Of a stretch of DNA of 33,015 bases, positions 15,095 through 22,587 are shown piece by piece. The stretch comes from Rubrivivax sp. (GTDB lineage Bacteria > Pseudomonadota > Gammaproteobacteria > Burkholderiales > Burkholderiaceae_C), in NCBI GenBank assembly GCA_027491255.1, contig JAIXWM010000158.1, forward strand, positions 1 to 33,015. Direction: 5' to 3'. Made by a program: the position numbers and the translations under genes. Below the pieces are notes generated by a model, which worked only from the letters and a program-made list of their open reading frames with translations, had not been told where the DNA came from and ran no database searches. How positions within the stretch are numbered: position 1 is the stretch's first letter; each line of letters begins with the position of its first letter.

Positions 15095-15631
15095 GTGAAA
15101 GCGCACGAATTCATCAGATGGCTGGTCTACCGCGCCGGCGGCCCCCTCCCCGTGGCCAAGGCCATGCGGGCGCCAGGTTTCCAACCCACGCTCCACAAGA
15201 TTTGCGCCGGGCATGTCGCAAGTCCCAAACGGGCCAGTGCCGAGCGCATTGCGGCGCATTTCGGCATCCCCGTGGATGCGGTCTACAACGACGCTCTGGC
15301 CAGGCGTTTGCACGAGGCCATGCGCAGCCCATCGACGTCGAAACCCGACGACGCATTGCCAAGCAGGGTACCCCCAGCATGGCCTGCCGGCATCCAGATG
15401 CCGCGGCGCGGCACGCGCGAGGTGCTCGAGGACTTGGCCGGACTGCTGGCCGCCATACCCACCCCGCCCCGCCGCTCTGCAATCGCCGCGCTCCTGGCCA
15501 GCTTCGCGCACGAGGCGGGCGCGCCCGAGTACGTGGACATCCTGTCCGTCGCCCTGCAGCCCGCCCCGCCACCCGGCGTCGAATCTCGCGGGCTCCGGGC
15601 GGACGGCGCAGATGCACAAGACCGATTCTGA
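15095..15631 (+). CDS. Putative phage-repressor-like HTH regulator
   Basis: A 178-residue protein. Its N-terminal 70 residues look like a lambda-repressor-type HTH: PVAKAMRAPGFQPTLHKI, then ASAERIAAHFGIPVDAVY. The middle is Pro-rich (85-105), and residues 105-155 form two Ala/Leu helices (REVLEDLAGLLAAI, SAIAALLASFAHEAG). There is no LexA-like peptidase motif. GTG at 15095 is the only start between the upstream stop and residue 24. GAGAGG lies too far upstream for a typical SD. A palindrome just before the start suggests self-regulation. No phage structural or integration genes are near. It converges on the OmpR regulator at 15881, with a REP element in between. Function beyond DNA binding is unknown. 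Confidence 0.65.
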   Translation: MKAHEFIRWLVYRAGGPLPVAKAMRAPGFQPTLHKICAGHVASPKRASAERIAAHFGIPVDAVYNDALARRLHEAMRSPSTSKPDDALPSRVPPAWPAGIQMPRRGTREVLEDLAGLLAAIPTPPRRSAIAALLASFAHEAGAPEYVDILSVALQPAPPPGVESRGLRADGADAQDRF

Positions 15632-15644
15632 GTGCGACAAAGGC

Positions 15645-15661
15645 CGTTCGGGCTGAGCCCA
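15645..15661. repeat. Degenerate half REP-like unit
   Basis: CCGTTCGGGCTGAGCCC resembles the left arm of the complete inverted repeat found 80 bp downstream, without its partner arm. Confidence 0.4.
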
Positions 15662-15723
15662 TTCGTGTTCGGGCCCGCCCCGTTCCCTCTCGAGTAAACC
15701 CCGTTACCTCTCGGGCTCACCCC

Positions 15724-15791
15724 ATCCCCGTTCGCGCTGAGCCTGTCGAAGCCCTCGCGGGCACTTCGACAAGCTCAGTGCGAACGGGGAT
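15724..15791. repeat. REP-type inverted repeat with 28-bp arms
   Basis: Arms at 15724-15751 and 15764-15791 are complementary at 26 of 28 positions around a 12-nt loop. The core GCTGAGCCTGTCGAAG / CTTCGACAAGCTCAG is a pattern I recall as highly repeated between genes in many proteobacteria. It lies between two convergent genes, the usual place for such elements, and can form a strong hairpin in either transcript. Confidence 0.8.
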
Positions 15792-15810
15792 GTCACTGCG
15801 GCGCGTGGAT

Positions 15811-15850
15811 CCCATCCCATCCCATCCCATCCCAGCCCAGCCCAGCCCAG
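15811..15850. repeat. 5-bp microsatellites (CCCAT)4 and (CCCAG)4
   Basis: Four CCCAT units (15811-15830) run directly into four CCCAG units (15831-15850), followed by degenerate C-rich sequence. Noncoding, just past the stop of the OmpR regulator. Confidence 0.85.
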
Positions 15851-15880
15851 CTCAGCCCCCCACCCCCCCAGCTCAGCCCC

Positions 15881-16648
15881 TCAAGGCCTGGCATCGGGCC
15901 GCTGGATCCCGGCGGGCGTGGGCGGTCGCAGCACCTGCGCGTGGGCCTTGAAGTGGTAGCCACGGCCGTAGCTCGTGCCCAGTGGGAGGCGGTGCCCGCC
16001 CGCGGCCACCACCTTGGCTCGCAGCCGGCTGACCAGCGCCTCGAGCCGGACGGCCGTCATCGGCAGGCCCTCGGCGGCGAACAGGTCGAACAGGGCCGAG
16101 CGCTCGACAAGCACTCCCGGCTTGGCAAACAGCGCGGCCAGGAACAGACCCTCGGCGGCCGACAGGCCCATGGCCTGGCCGGAAGGGTCGAACAGGCATT
16201 GCTGCAGGCTGTCCAGACGCCAGCTTGGCGGCGGCACCGACGCACGCATCGGGGAGGCAGGCGGCGGGGCGACGCGGCGCAGCACACTCGCCAGCACGGC
16301 TGAAAGTTCTTCGGGGTCCACCGGCTTGACGAGGAAGGCGTCCGCGCCACCGCGAAGCAGGCCGTGGCGCAACTCACGCTCGCTGCGGCCCGTGCAGACC
16401 ACGATGCCCGAGCGCACATAGGGACGCAGCCGCACGCAGAGCTCGGCGCCGCTGCCGTCAGGCAGGTTGAGGTCGAGCACCAGCAGGTCGAAAGGGCGCT
16501 GCAGCGCCTGCTCGGCCTGCTGCACCCCGGCGACCAGCACCACGTCGAAGCCTTCGCTGCGAAGAAAGTCCGTGAGCTCCAGGCCCAGGACAGGGTCGTC
16601 CTCGACGACCAGCAGCGTCGGCAGGTTCAGGGGTGTGCCGGCAGCCAC
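15881..16648 (-). CDS. OmpR-family response regulator of the second two-component pair
   Basis: A 255-residue regulator from a GTG at 16648. The receiver (about 11-125) has Asp17/Asp18, phospho-acceptor Asp59 in LLVLDLNLPDG, Thr86 and Lys108 in FLVKPVD, all intact. A Pro-rich linker (126-143) leads to a winged-helix output (about 145-240) with LSAAEGLFLAAL, VRLEALVSRLRAK and YGRGYHF. The start overlaps the end of the kinase gene by 22 bp, indicating a kinase-regulator operon with coupled translation. The regulator closely resembles the one at 10245-10907, and the kinases also share architecture, so the two systems may be duplicates or may cross-talk. The C-terminal 20 residues beyond the winged helix are Pro/Arg-rich. 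Confidence 0.9.
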   Translation of the reverse strand: MAAGTPLNLPTLLVVEDDPVLGLELTDFLRSEGFDVVLVAGVQQAEQALQRPFDLLVLDLNLPDGSGAELCVRLRPYVRSGIVVCTGRSERELRHGLLRGGADAFLVKPVDPEELSAVLASVLRRVAPPPASPMRASVPPPSWRLDSLQQCLFDPSGQAMGLSAAEGLFLAALFAKPGVLVERSALFDLFAAEGLPMTAVRLEALVSRLRAKVVAAGGHRLPLGTSYGRGYHFKAHAQVLRPPTPAGIQRPDARP

Positions 16649-18978
16649 AGTGTGAACTCCGTCTGGTCGAGGTTGCGCCGGTACTCCAGCCGGCCGCCGT
16701 GCAGCTGCGCGATACGGTGTACCAGCGGCAAGCCGATCCCGAAACCCGTGGGCGTGGGCGTGGGCGTGGGCGTGGGCGTGGGCGTGGGCGTGGGCGTCGG
16801 CGTTGCGGCGCTTGGCACCGACACCCGCGCAGGGGCCAGGGCCAGGGCCGGGGCCGGGGCCGGGGCCGGGGCCGGGGCTGCGGCTGCGGCTGCGGCTGCG
16901 GCTGCGGCTGCGGCTGCGGCTGCGGCTGCGGCTGCGGCTGCGGCCGATGCCGATGCCGACGCCGAGGCCGGCGCTGCTGCTGCTCCTGCTCCTGCTGCTG
17001 CTAGTGCCGGTGCCGGTGCCGGTGCTGACTCTGGCGCTGGCGCTGATGCGGACGCTGATCCTGCGGCTGAAGCTGATAAGGACGCAGATGCTGAAACTGC
17101 GGCCAGGCGCGAGCGTCGCCAGTGCATCTCGAACAGGGTCTCGGGCGCAACTTCGCCGAGGCCGGGACCGCGGTCGCGCACCACGAAACCCACGCCGCCG
17201 CGGCCGTCGCCCACGACATCGAGCTCGACCGCGCTGCCTGCCGGCGCCACCCGGGCCGCATTGCCGAGCAGGTTCAGCAGCGCGCGCACGACCAGGTCGA
17301 CGTCCATCATTGCGGCCTCGGGCGCGCCGCCGCGCACCGCGAAGCGGAACTCGCTGCCGGGCCAGGCCTCAACCACCTCCGCCTGAGCCAGCGCCAGACA
17401 CTGGGCCACGGCAGCCCGCTCTGGCGAGATCTCGGCGTCGGGCTGCTCCAGCCGCTGCAGGTCCAGGTGGCGCTCAACCATCCCGGCTGCGCGCCGCAAC
17501 GAGGCCTGCAGGCGCTCCAGGCGCTCGCGCACCTCGGGCACGACGGTAGGCGCCAACTGCCGCGTCAGGTTGGTCAGCCCCAGGCGCGCCGCGCTCAGGG
17601 GTGTGCGCAGGTCGTGCGCCACGCCGATGAAGTACTCCGCCTGCTGGCGGCGCCACGCCAGCGCCTGCTCGGCATCGCGCCGGGCCAGGAACGCGGCGCG
17701 CTCGGCCTCGAGCTGGCGGGTGCGCATGGCGCGCACCTCGATCAGCACCTTGGCCTGGGCGATGAAGATGAAGCCGACGCACGCGACCACCCAGAACAGT
17801 TCCATGTGGCGCGTGGGCGGCAGGACGCCAAGGACGACCAGCGGCGCCCCCGAGAACGAGACCGTGCACAGCGTGAGCGCGAACGCCAGGAGCGCCCCGC
17901 GCCGACGCGCGTACCAGGTCATCCAGGCCGACAGCGCGACCCAGCCCAGCCCGAGCAACATGCCCAGCATCATGAGCTGCCCGCCGATCAGTGCATACAG
18001 GCCCAGCGGCTTGGTGCAGGCCGCCAGCACGCACGCGACGGAGGCCACCCACTGCAGGCGGTTCAGCCGCGGGCACAGCTGGGCAACCCTCAACACCTGC
18101 CCGAACACCGCGAACAGCAAGGGGAAGAACAGCGCCATCGTGAAGGGGTGGAGGTTGTCGGCCCAGACGGGCCGATCAGGCAGCAGGTACTGCCACAGCA
18201 GGCCGAGGTTGGACCCCGCTGTCACGCCGAAGGCCAAGGCCGCCGCGGCGGTCACCAGGAGCAGCCGGTGACGGTGCACCACCCACGCCTCGAAGAAGAA
18301 GAACACCGACAGCAGTGCCATCCCGAGCAGGGCCCCTGCCCACAAGACGCTGCGCTGGACGTGGCGCTCGAAAGCGTCCGTACGCCAGAGGACGCCCTGC
18401 AGCGAGATCACCGAGCTGGAGCGTATGCGCACGTGATAAACGTGCACACGGTCGTCGGACAGGTGCAGGTCGAACACCGGGTGCCGAAAGGCCACCGCGC
18501 GCTCGGCGAAGGGAAACCGGTCACCAGCCTGCCACTCACGGTGGCCGCCGCCCGGCAGGGGCGCGAACAGACGCACGTCGTCGAGCACCGTGGAAGTCAA
18601 CTCCAGGCGCCAGCGCGCGGGGGCCTGCCCCGTGCGCTGCAGCTCCACCCGCACCCAGATCACGTCTTCCGTGTAGCCCACGCCGACACCGGTGGCCACC
18701 GGCTGGAATTGCGTCCGCAGGCCCGGCGCCGACACGGCGTCGATCCCGAGAGTGCCTCCCGGGTCGCGCAGCATCGACAACTCCGCCGCACCCAGCACGC
18801 GCATGGTGTCTCCGGGCTGCAGCGGCTGCGCCGAAGGGGGCGCCTGCGGCGGCGACGCTGCAGCCAACCAAGCCAGCCACGCGAAGGCCGCCCACAGCAG
18901 GACGACGAGGCAGGCGGCGACCACTCGCCGCCAGGGCATGGTCCGGCCGACCGGCGGCCAGGCTCTCAGCGCGACCAT
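16627..18978 (-). CDS. 7TMR-DISM sensor histidine kinase with expanded ATP lid
   Basis: A 783-residue inner-membrane kinase. There is one N-terminal hydrophobic segment (about 18-41), a 7TMR-DISMED2-like sensor (about 55-205), seven hydrophobic helices (about 210-412), a short coiled coil (415-445), a HisKA domain with VAHDLRTPLS (His455), then HATPase_c with N-box LLNLLGNAARVAP (Asn573), DRGPGLG (602-608) and GFGIGLPLVHRI (about 745-756). Between the last two motifs, where the ATP lid lies, there is an insert of about 118 residues: Ser-Ala pairs, Ala-Pro pairs, about 24 Ala, more Ala-Pro and finally (Pro-Thr)8. It is encoded by hexanucleotide repeats. The catalytic motifs on both sides are intact, so the protein may still be active. 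ATG 18978 is used; ATG 18939 is also possible and neither has a clear SD. It is coupled to the downstream response regulator. Confidence 0.9.
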   Translation of the reverse strand: MVALRAWPPVGRTMPWRRVVAACLVVLLWAAFAWLAWLAAASPPQAPPSAQPLQPGDTMRVLGAAELSMLRDPGGTLGIDAVSAPGLRTQFQPVATGVGVGYTEDVIWVRVELQRTGQAPARWRLELTSTVLDDVRLFAPLPGGGHREWQAGDRFPFAERAVAFRHPVFDLHLSDDRVHVYHVRIRSSSVISLQGVLWRTDAFERHVQRSVLWAGALLGMALLSVFFFFEAWVVHRHRLLLVTAAAALAFGVTAGSNLGLLWQYLLPDRPVWADNLHPFTMALFFPLLFAVFGQVLRVAQLCPRLNRLQWVASVACVLAACTKPLGLYALIGGQLMMLGMLLGLGWVALSAWMTWYARRRGALLAFALTLCTVSFSGAPLVVLGVLPPTRHMELFWVVACVGFIFIAQAKVLIEVRAMRTRQLEAERAAFLARRDAEQALAWRRQQAEYFIGVAHDLRTPLSAARLGLTNLTRQLAPTVVPEVRERLERLQASLRRAAGMVERHLDLQRLEQPDAEISPERAAVAQCLALAQAEVVEAWPGSEFRFAVRGGAPEAAMMDVDLVVRALLNLLGNAARVAPAGSAVELDVVGDGRGGVGFVVRDRGPGLGEVAPETLFEMHWRRSRLAAVSASASLSASAAGSASASAPAPESAPAPAPALAAAGAGAAAAPASASASASAAAAAAAAAAAAAAAAAAAAAAAPAPAPAPAPALALAPARVSVPSAATPTPTPTPTPTPTPTPTPTGFGIGLPLVHRIAQLHGGRLEYRRNLDQTEFTLWLPAHP
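16748..16795 (-). repeat. (GTGGGC)8 in the kinase ATP-lid insert
   Basis: Eight perfect hexamers encoding alternating Pro-Thr on the minus strand, directly before the GFGIGLP nucleotide-binding motif. Confidence 0.95.
16832..16879 (-). repeat. GGGGCC/AGGGCC hexamer array in the kinase insert
   Basis: Eight hexamers, six of them GGGGCC or GGGGCT and two AGGGCC, encoding an Ala-Pro-rich run. It runs into the next array without a gap. Confidence 0.9.
16880..16939 (-). repeat. (GCGGCT)10 in the kinase insert
   Basis: Ten perfect hexamers encoding about 20 Ala. More degenerate CTGCTC and GGTGCC-type repeats continue to about 17100 and encode the Ala-Pro and Ser-Ala parts of the insert. Confidence 0.95.
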
Positions 18979-19029
18979 GAAGACGCCACGGCAGTGGGGC
19001 CGTTGCGGGCGGGAAGATGGCTGCCGGGC

Positions 19030-19446
19030 TCAGGAACCGCCGTCGCCGACATCATGGTCGGCGCCGTCGACGCCGAAAGCCATGATGTCGACCATCGTGA
19101 CCATGCCCACGACCCGGTCGCCGTCCACCACCGGCAGGTGCCTGAACCGGCCCCGGCTCATCATCGACACGCAGCGCGCGCTCGTCGCCGCCATGTCGAC
19201 GACGGTGACGTTGCGGGTCATGACGTCGCCTACTTTCAGCGCGGCGGCGTCCAGGCCCGTGCCGACGATCTTGCGCAGGAAGTCGTTGCTGGTGAATATG
19301 CCCACCAGCGCCGGCCCTTCCATGACCACCACACCATCGACCCCGACGCGGGCCATCTCGGCCAGCGCCGTGGTGACGGGGGTTTGGGCCGTCGTGCTGT
19401 GGACCGTGAGGCCCTTGCGCTCGATGATCTGGGCGACCGTGGTCAT
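19030..19446 (-). CDS. Two-CBS-domain protein
   Basis: A 138-residue protein made of a pair of CBS domains (about 8-65 and 75-130). Recognisable pieces are VTTALAEMARVGVDGVVVME, LVGIFTSNDFLRKIV, VGDVMTRNVTVV and RHLPVVDGDRVVGMVTMVDIM. CBS pairs bind adenine nucleotides and act as sensors. With no attached catalytic or transport domain, this one is a free regulatory subunit with an unknown partner. The ATG is preceded by AAGGAG with a 6-nt spacer. It lies 51 bp upstream of the second sensor kinase on the same strand, so it could be the first gene of that operon (CBS, kinase, regulator). The last residues are Asp/Gly-rich. Confidence 0.9.
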   Translation of the reverse strand: MTTVAQIIERKGLTVHSTTAQTPVTTALAEMARVGVDGVVVMEGPALVGIFTSNDFLRKIVGTGLDAAALKVGDVMTRNVTVVDMAATSARCVSMMSRGRFRHLPVVDGDRVVGMVTMVDIMAFGVDGADHDVGDGGS

Positions 19447-19616
19447 GGCGTGCTCCTTGCGCGGGGAACCGTTGTGCCGCAGCGCGCCGCCGGGGCTCCC
19501 CGTCCCGGCCTGCGGCGGGCCGACACCGGCAGGGTGACGGCCCCGGAACGAGTATCCAACGATTTACGCGTTATGAAGCTTTTGCCGGCCCTATTTTGGA
19601 GGTCAGGGATCGGGAA

Positions 19617-21020
19617 TCAGCGTATGCGCGTGGCGGAGGTGATGACGGGCGGCGACACGGGAGCGCTGCCCTGGACCTGGGTGTAGCGGATGGCCTGAAC
19701 CGTCGAATCTCCCGCAACGACACGCCCGAAAACCGCATATCCATTCAAGTCGTTCGGGTTCGTGTTCGCGTCCAGGCCGTCGCTGTTGTCCTCGACATTG
19801 ATGTAAAACTGGCTCGTGGCGGAATTCACTTCGCTCGTACGGGCCATCGCCACGCTGCCTACAACGTTGCTCAGCCTCGTCGTGTCTGTACGTTCCAGGA
19901 TGATGGGATCGAACGTGTTGCCCTTGAGACGCATTGTGCTCGAGCCATTCACGCAACCGCCGTTCGATACGGTCGTTTGACCGACGATGCAGCCCCCACC
20001 CTGCACCATGAAATTGCTGATGACGCGGTGAAACACCGTGTTGGTGTAGTAGCCCGCATTCACGTAGCGCAGGAAGTTCTTGGAGGTCACCGGCGCCCGG
20101 GCGATGTCGAGCTCGAGCGTCAGGTCGCCCAGCGACGTGGCGATCTGCACCCGCGGCTCGGGCACATTGCCGCTGTACGCGTGGAGCGTGCGCGTGCCGG
20201 CCTTCAGCGCCACGGCCAGACTGCCGGTGGTGTTCGGCGTGCAGGTGTAGTCGACCGCCGTGCTCGCCACGTCGCCCACCGGCGTCATGGCCGTGCAGGC
20301 CCCGGTGGCCGTCACGGTGATCCCGCTGGCCAGATTGCGGCCCTCGAAGCGCAAGCGCAGCGGCCGGTCGTAGGCGAGGTCCGGATCGTTGGCGTTGTTC
20401 TTGACCACCGTGAGCTTGCTGACGAAAGCCAGGCTCGGGCTGGCGCTGGCCAGGTTCTGCGCGAAATGGTCGATCGCTGCCTGCGCGCCGACGACGGCAC
20501 GCTGAGCACCGACGCTGGCGTCCAGCAACGCACGCAGCGGCGCGCCGGAGGCGAAGCCCGCCACGGTCGCGGTGGACAGGTCCTGGGCCAGCGTGGTGCC
20601 GGCAGCGCCCGCTGCGGCCTGCGCAGCCGCAGCCGGAATCTGGATGCCGTCGGACAGGTTCCCGTTCTGGTCCAGCGACTGCAGCAGCACCAGCAGGTTG
20701 ACCAGGTCCGGGTCGTTCAGGTTGCTGGTGCCCACCACATCCAGCGGGGTCACCACCGCCGCTGCCGCCACCGCGGGCAGGTCCATGCCACCGATGGAGA
20801 AGATCACCGTCTCGCCGGCGCGGTAGTTGAAGCGCCCACTCGCGTCCGTGGTCCCCGAAAGCGTGGCCGTCCGGTAGCTCAGGCCCTGCACCGGGCCGTC
20901 GAGGAACTGGCCAACCAGCGGGGGCGCAGCGGGGGTCGGGGTCTTGCCGCCGCAGGCGGACAGGCCAGCCGCGGCAATCAAGCAGAGGGAGAGCAAGAGC
21001 CGGTGGGATGTGAAGCGCAT
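19617..21020 (-). CDS. Lipoprotein with C-terminal cyclophilin-type peptidyl-prolyl isomerase domain
   Basis: A 467-residue exported lipoprotein. The signal peptide (1-22) ends in the lipobox LSAC (Cys23). Residues about 35-130 (GQFLDGPVQGLSY, GRFNYRAGETVIFSIGG, VTPLDVVG, LLVLLQSLDQNGNLSDGI) match a domain common at the N-terminus of proteobacterial surface lipoproteins. A beta-rich middle follows (230-300). The cyclophilin domain (about 305-460) has GDLTLELDIARAPVTSKNF, VFHRVISNFMVQGGG and SQFYINVEDN. Cyclophilins isomerise Xaa-Pro bonds; here the activity would face the periplasm or cell surface. An insert with two Cys (GGGCIVGQ, NGGCVNG) may form a disulfide. ATG 21020 is chosen because it places the signal peptide at the N-terminus; the frame extends 36 codons upstream. 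No SD is evident. Confidence 0.85.
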   Translation of the reverse strand: MRFTSHRLLLSLCLIAAAGLSACGGKTPTPAAPPLVGQFLDGPVQGLSYRTATLSGTTDASGRFNYRAGETVIFSIGGMDLPAVAAAAVVTPLDVVGTSNLNDPDLVNLLVLLQSLDQNGNLSDGIQIPAAAAQAAAGAAGTTLAQDLSTATVAGFASGAPLRALLDASVGAQRAVVGAQAAIDHFAQNLASASPSLAFVSKLTVVKNNANDPDLAYDRPLRLRFEGRNLASGITVTATGACTAMTPVGDVASTAVDYTCTPNTTGSLAVALKAGTRTLHAYSGNVPEPRVQIATSLGDLTLELDIARAPVTSKNFLRYVNAGYYTNTVFHRVISNFMVQGGGCIVGQTTVSNGGCVNGSSTMRLKGNTFDPIILERTDTTRLSNVVGSVAMARTSEVNSATSQFYINVEDNSDGLDANTNPNDLNGYAVFGRVVAGDSTVQAIRYTQVQGSAPVSPPVITSATRIR

Positions 21021-21542
21021 CGGTACGTTGGCTGGAAGGCAAAGCTGGAGGACTGCCGTCGACTCCCGAGCACGAAGCGCCAGGAAAACGGTTCCAAGAA
21101 ATTTTTTACGCAGTTTAAGACTTATCATCTGTTTTTATTTAGTCATCTGTCGGCCAGCCGCCGGCAACGTCTCGAACACCGCACCCGCCGGCCGCAGCCG
21201 CAAAGCCACGACCGTGGTCAACAGCAAGCTCCATGACTTGACGGCGTCGCGTTCGCCGACGCAGGCGGGATGCCGCAGCCGGAAGGCTTTGGCGCAACAG
21301 CCCTGCGGGAGGCGTCATCAACGCTGTCAACGGCAGCGCCGCCGGACAGACCATCTCTGGGCAAATGCCGCAAATGCCGCGCCGGTTGCCAACCCGAGAC
21401 AGGTGGCTTGCGACTCCATAGGCAGTATCGCTCTCTTGATGGCCGCCAAAGGTGATGAGGTTGCCTGAGAGATGATTTCTCTGCGTCCTCATCGGTGCAG
21501 GGAGCGGAAATTCCGGGCCGGTGGATCCCGCCGAGTGGCATC
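21021..21542. other. 522-bp divergent gap before the pse operon
   Basis: Separates the cyclophilin lipoprotein gene (minus) from pseB (plus), so it must hold promoters for both. An AT-rich block at 21095-21150 is the best candidate region. The rest is GC-rich; no small gene is recognisable, although parts could be decayed coding sequence. A short palindrome, CGGAAATTCCG (21505-21515), lies 28 bp before pseB. No sigma-28 or sigma-54 flagellar promoter match was found. Confidence 0.45.
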
Positions 21543-22580
21543 ATGAATCTCGCACAGAACAACGCTCGTTTCCTGAACGGCAGGAGTGTTCTCGTCACAG
21601 GCGGAACGGGCTCGTTCGGGCAGGCCTTCGTCAAGACCGTCCTCGAACAGGCACCGGACATCAGGCGCCTGGTTATCTTGAGTCGCGACGAGCTGAAGCA
21701 ATACGAGATGAACCAGCGCTTCCCGGAAACGGAACACCGGGCACTGCGCTACTTCCTGGGAGATGTGCGCGACGAGAAGCGCCTGAGGCGGGCCTTCGAA
21801 GGCATCGAGTTCGTCGTGCACGCTGCGGCGCTCAAGCAAGTACCCGCGGCGGAGTACAACCCGTTCGAAGTCATCAAGACCAATGTGCTTGGCGCGCAGA
21901 ACGTCATCGAAGCGGCGCTGGACTCGGGCGTACGGCGCGTGGTGGCGCTGTCGACCGACAAGGCTGCGGCCCCGATCAATCTCTACGGCGCGTCCAAGCT
22001 GTGCTCAGACAAGCTGTTCATCTCGGCCAACAACATCCGCGGAGCCAGGGACGTGCGCTTCAGCGTCGTCCGGTACGGCAATGTCATGGGAAGCCGCGGT
22101 TCGGTCGTGCCCTTGTTTCGCGAGCGACGCAAGACCGGGGTGCTGCCGATCACCGACCCTCAGATGACGCGATTCAGCATTTCCTTGCAGCAGGGTGTCG
22201 ACATGGTGCTCTGGTCACTGAAGAACGCCTTGGGTGGGGAGATCCTCGTACCCAAGATTCCCTCGTACCGGATCACCGATGTGGCCAGCGCCGTGGCACC
22301 AGACTGCCGACAGGTGATCGTCGGTATCCGTCCGGGGGAGAAGATCCATGAAGAAATGATCACAGCGAGCGACAGCTTCAACACTTTCGACATCGGTGAC
22401 TACTACGCGATCCTGCCCGCAGCGCCAGCATTTCCCGTCGATCGCTACTGCGCCGAGTTCGGCGCGAAGCCGGTGCCCAAGGGCTTTTGCTACAGCAGCG
22501 GCACGAACGTGGACTTCCTGACCGTAGACCAGCTCCGCGCCCTGATCGAACATGAAGGCAGCCGCGCCCACGTCGTCTAG
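21543..22580 (+). CDS. pseB: UDP-N-acetylglucosamine 4,6-dehydratase (inverting), PseB
   Basis: First enzyme of pseudaminic acid synthesis. It converts UDP-GlcNAc to UDP-2-acetamido-2,6-dideoxy-beta-L-arabino-hex-4-ulose using bound NADP. The 345-residue protein is an extended SDR with the Rossmann motif VTGGTGSFG (18-26), HAAALKQVP (93-101), STDK (137-140) and the catalytic pair Tyr148/Lys152 in YGASK. RYGNVMGSRGSVVPLF and PGEKIHEEMI fit PseB/FlaA1 proteins. The start is the ATG at 21543; an in-frame GTG or similar start 48 bp upstream only adds a nonhomologous tail. It is the first gene of the operon, followed by pseC after 7 bp. Confidence 0.92.
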   Translation: MNLAQNNARFLNGRSVLVTGGTGSFGQAFVKTVLEQAPDIRRLVILSRDELKQYEMNQRFPETEHRALRYFLGDVRDEKRLRRAFEGIEFVVHAAALKQVPAAEYNPFEVIKTNVLGAQNVIEAALDSGVRRVVALSTDKAAAPINLYGASKLCSDKLFISANNIRGARDVRFSVVRYGNVMGSRGSVVPLFRERRKTGVLPITDPQMTRFSISLQQGVDMVLWSLKNALGGEILVPKIPSYRITDVASAVAPDCRQVIVGIRPGEKIHEEMITASDSFNTFDIGDYYAILPAAPAFPVDRYCAEFGAKPVPKGFCYSSGTNVDFLTVDQLRALIEHEGSRAHVV

Positions 22581-22587
22581 GCGGACC

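Noticed and set aside
16364..17386. Plus-strand 340-codon frame with Gly-Val and Ala-Gly repeats
   Set aside because: The repeats come from the same hexamer arrays that encode the kinase insert on the other strand; catalytic kinase motifs flank that frame and not this one.
17122..19686. Plus-strand 854-codon open frame
   Set aside because: Antisense shadow of the second sensor kinase, the CBS protein and the cyclophilin lipoprotein; no domain and shadow-type composition.
19596..21236. Plus-strand 546-codon frame
   Set aside because: Antisense to the lipoprotein/cyclophilin gene, which has a lipobox and clear isomerase motifs.
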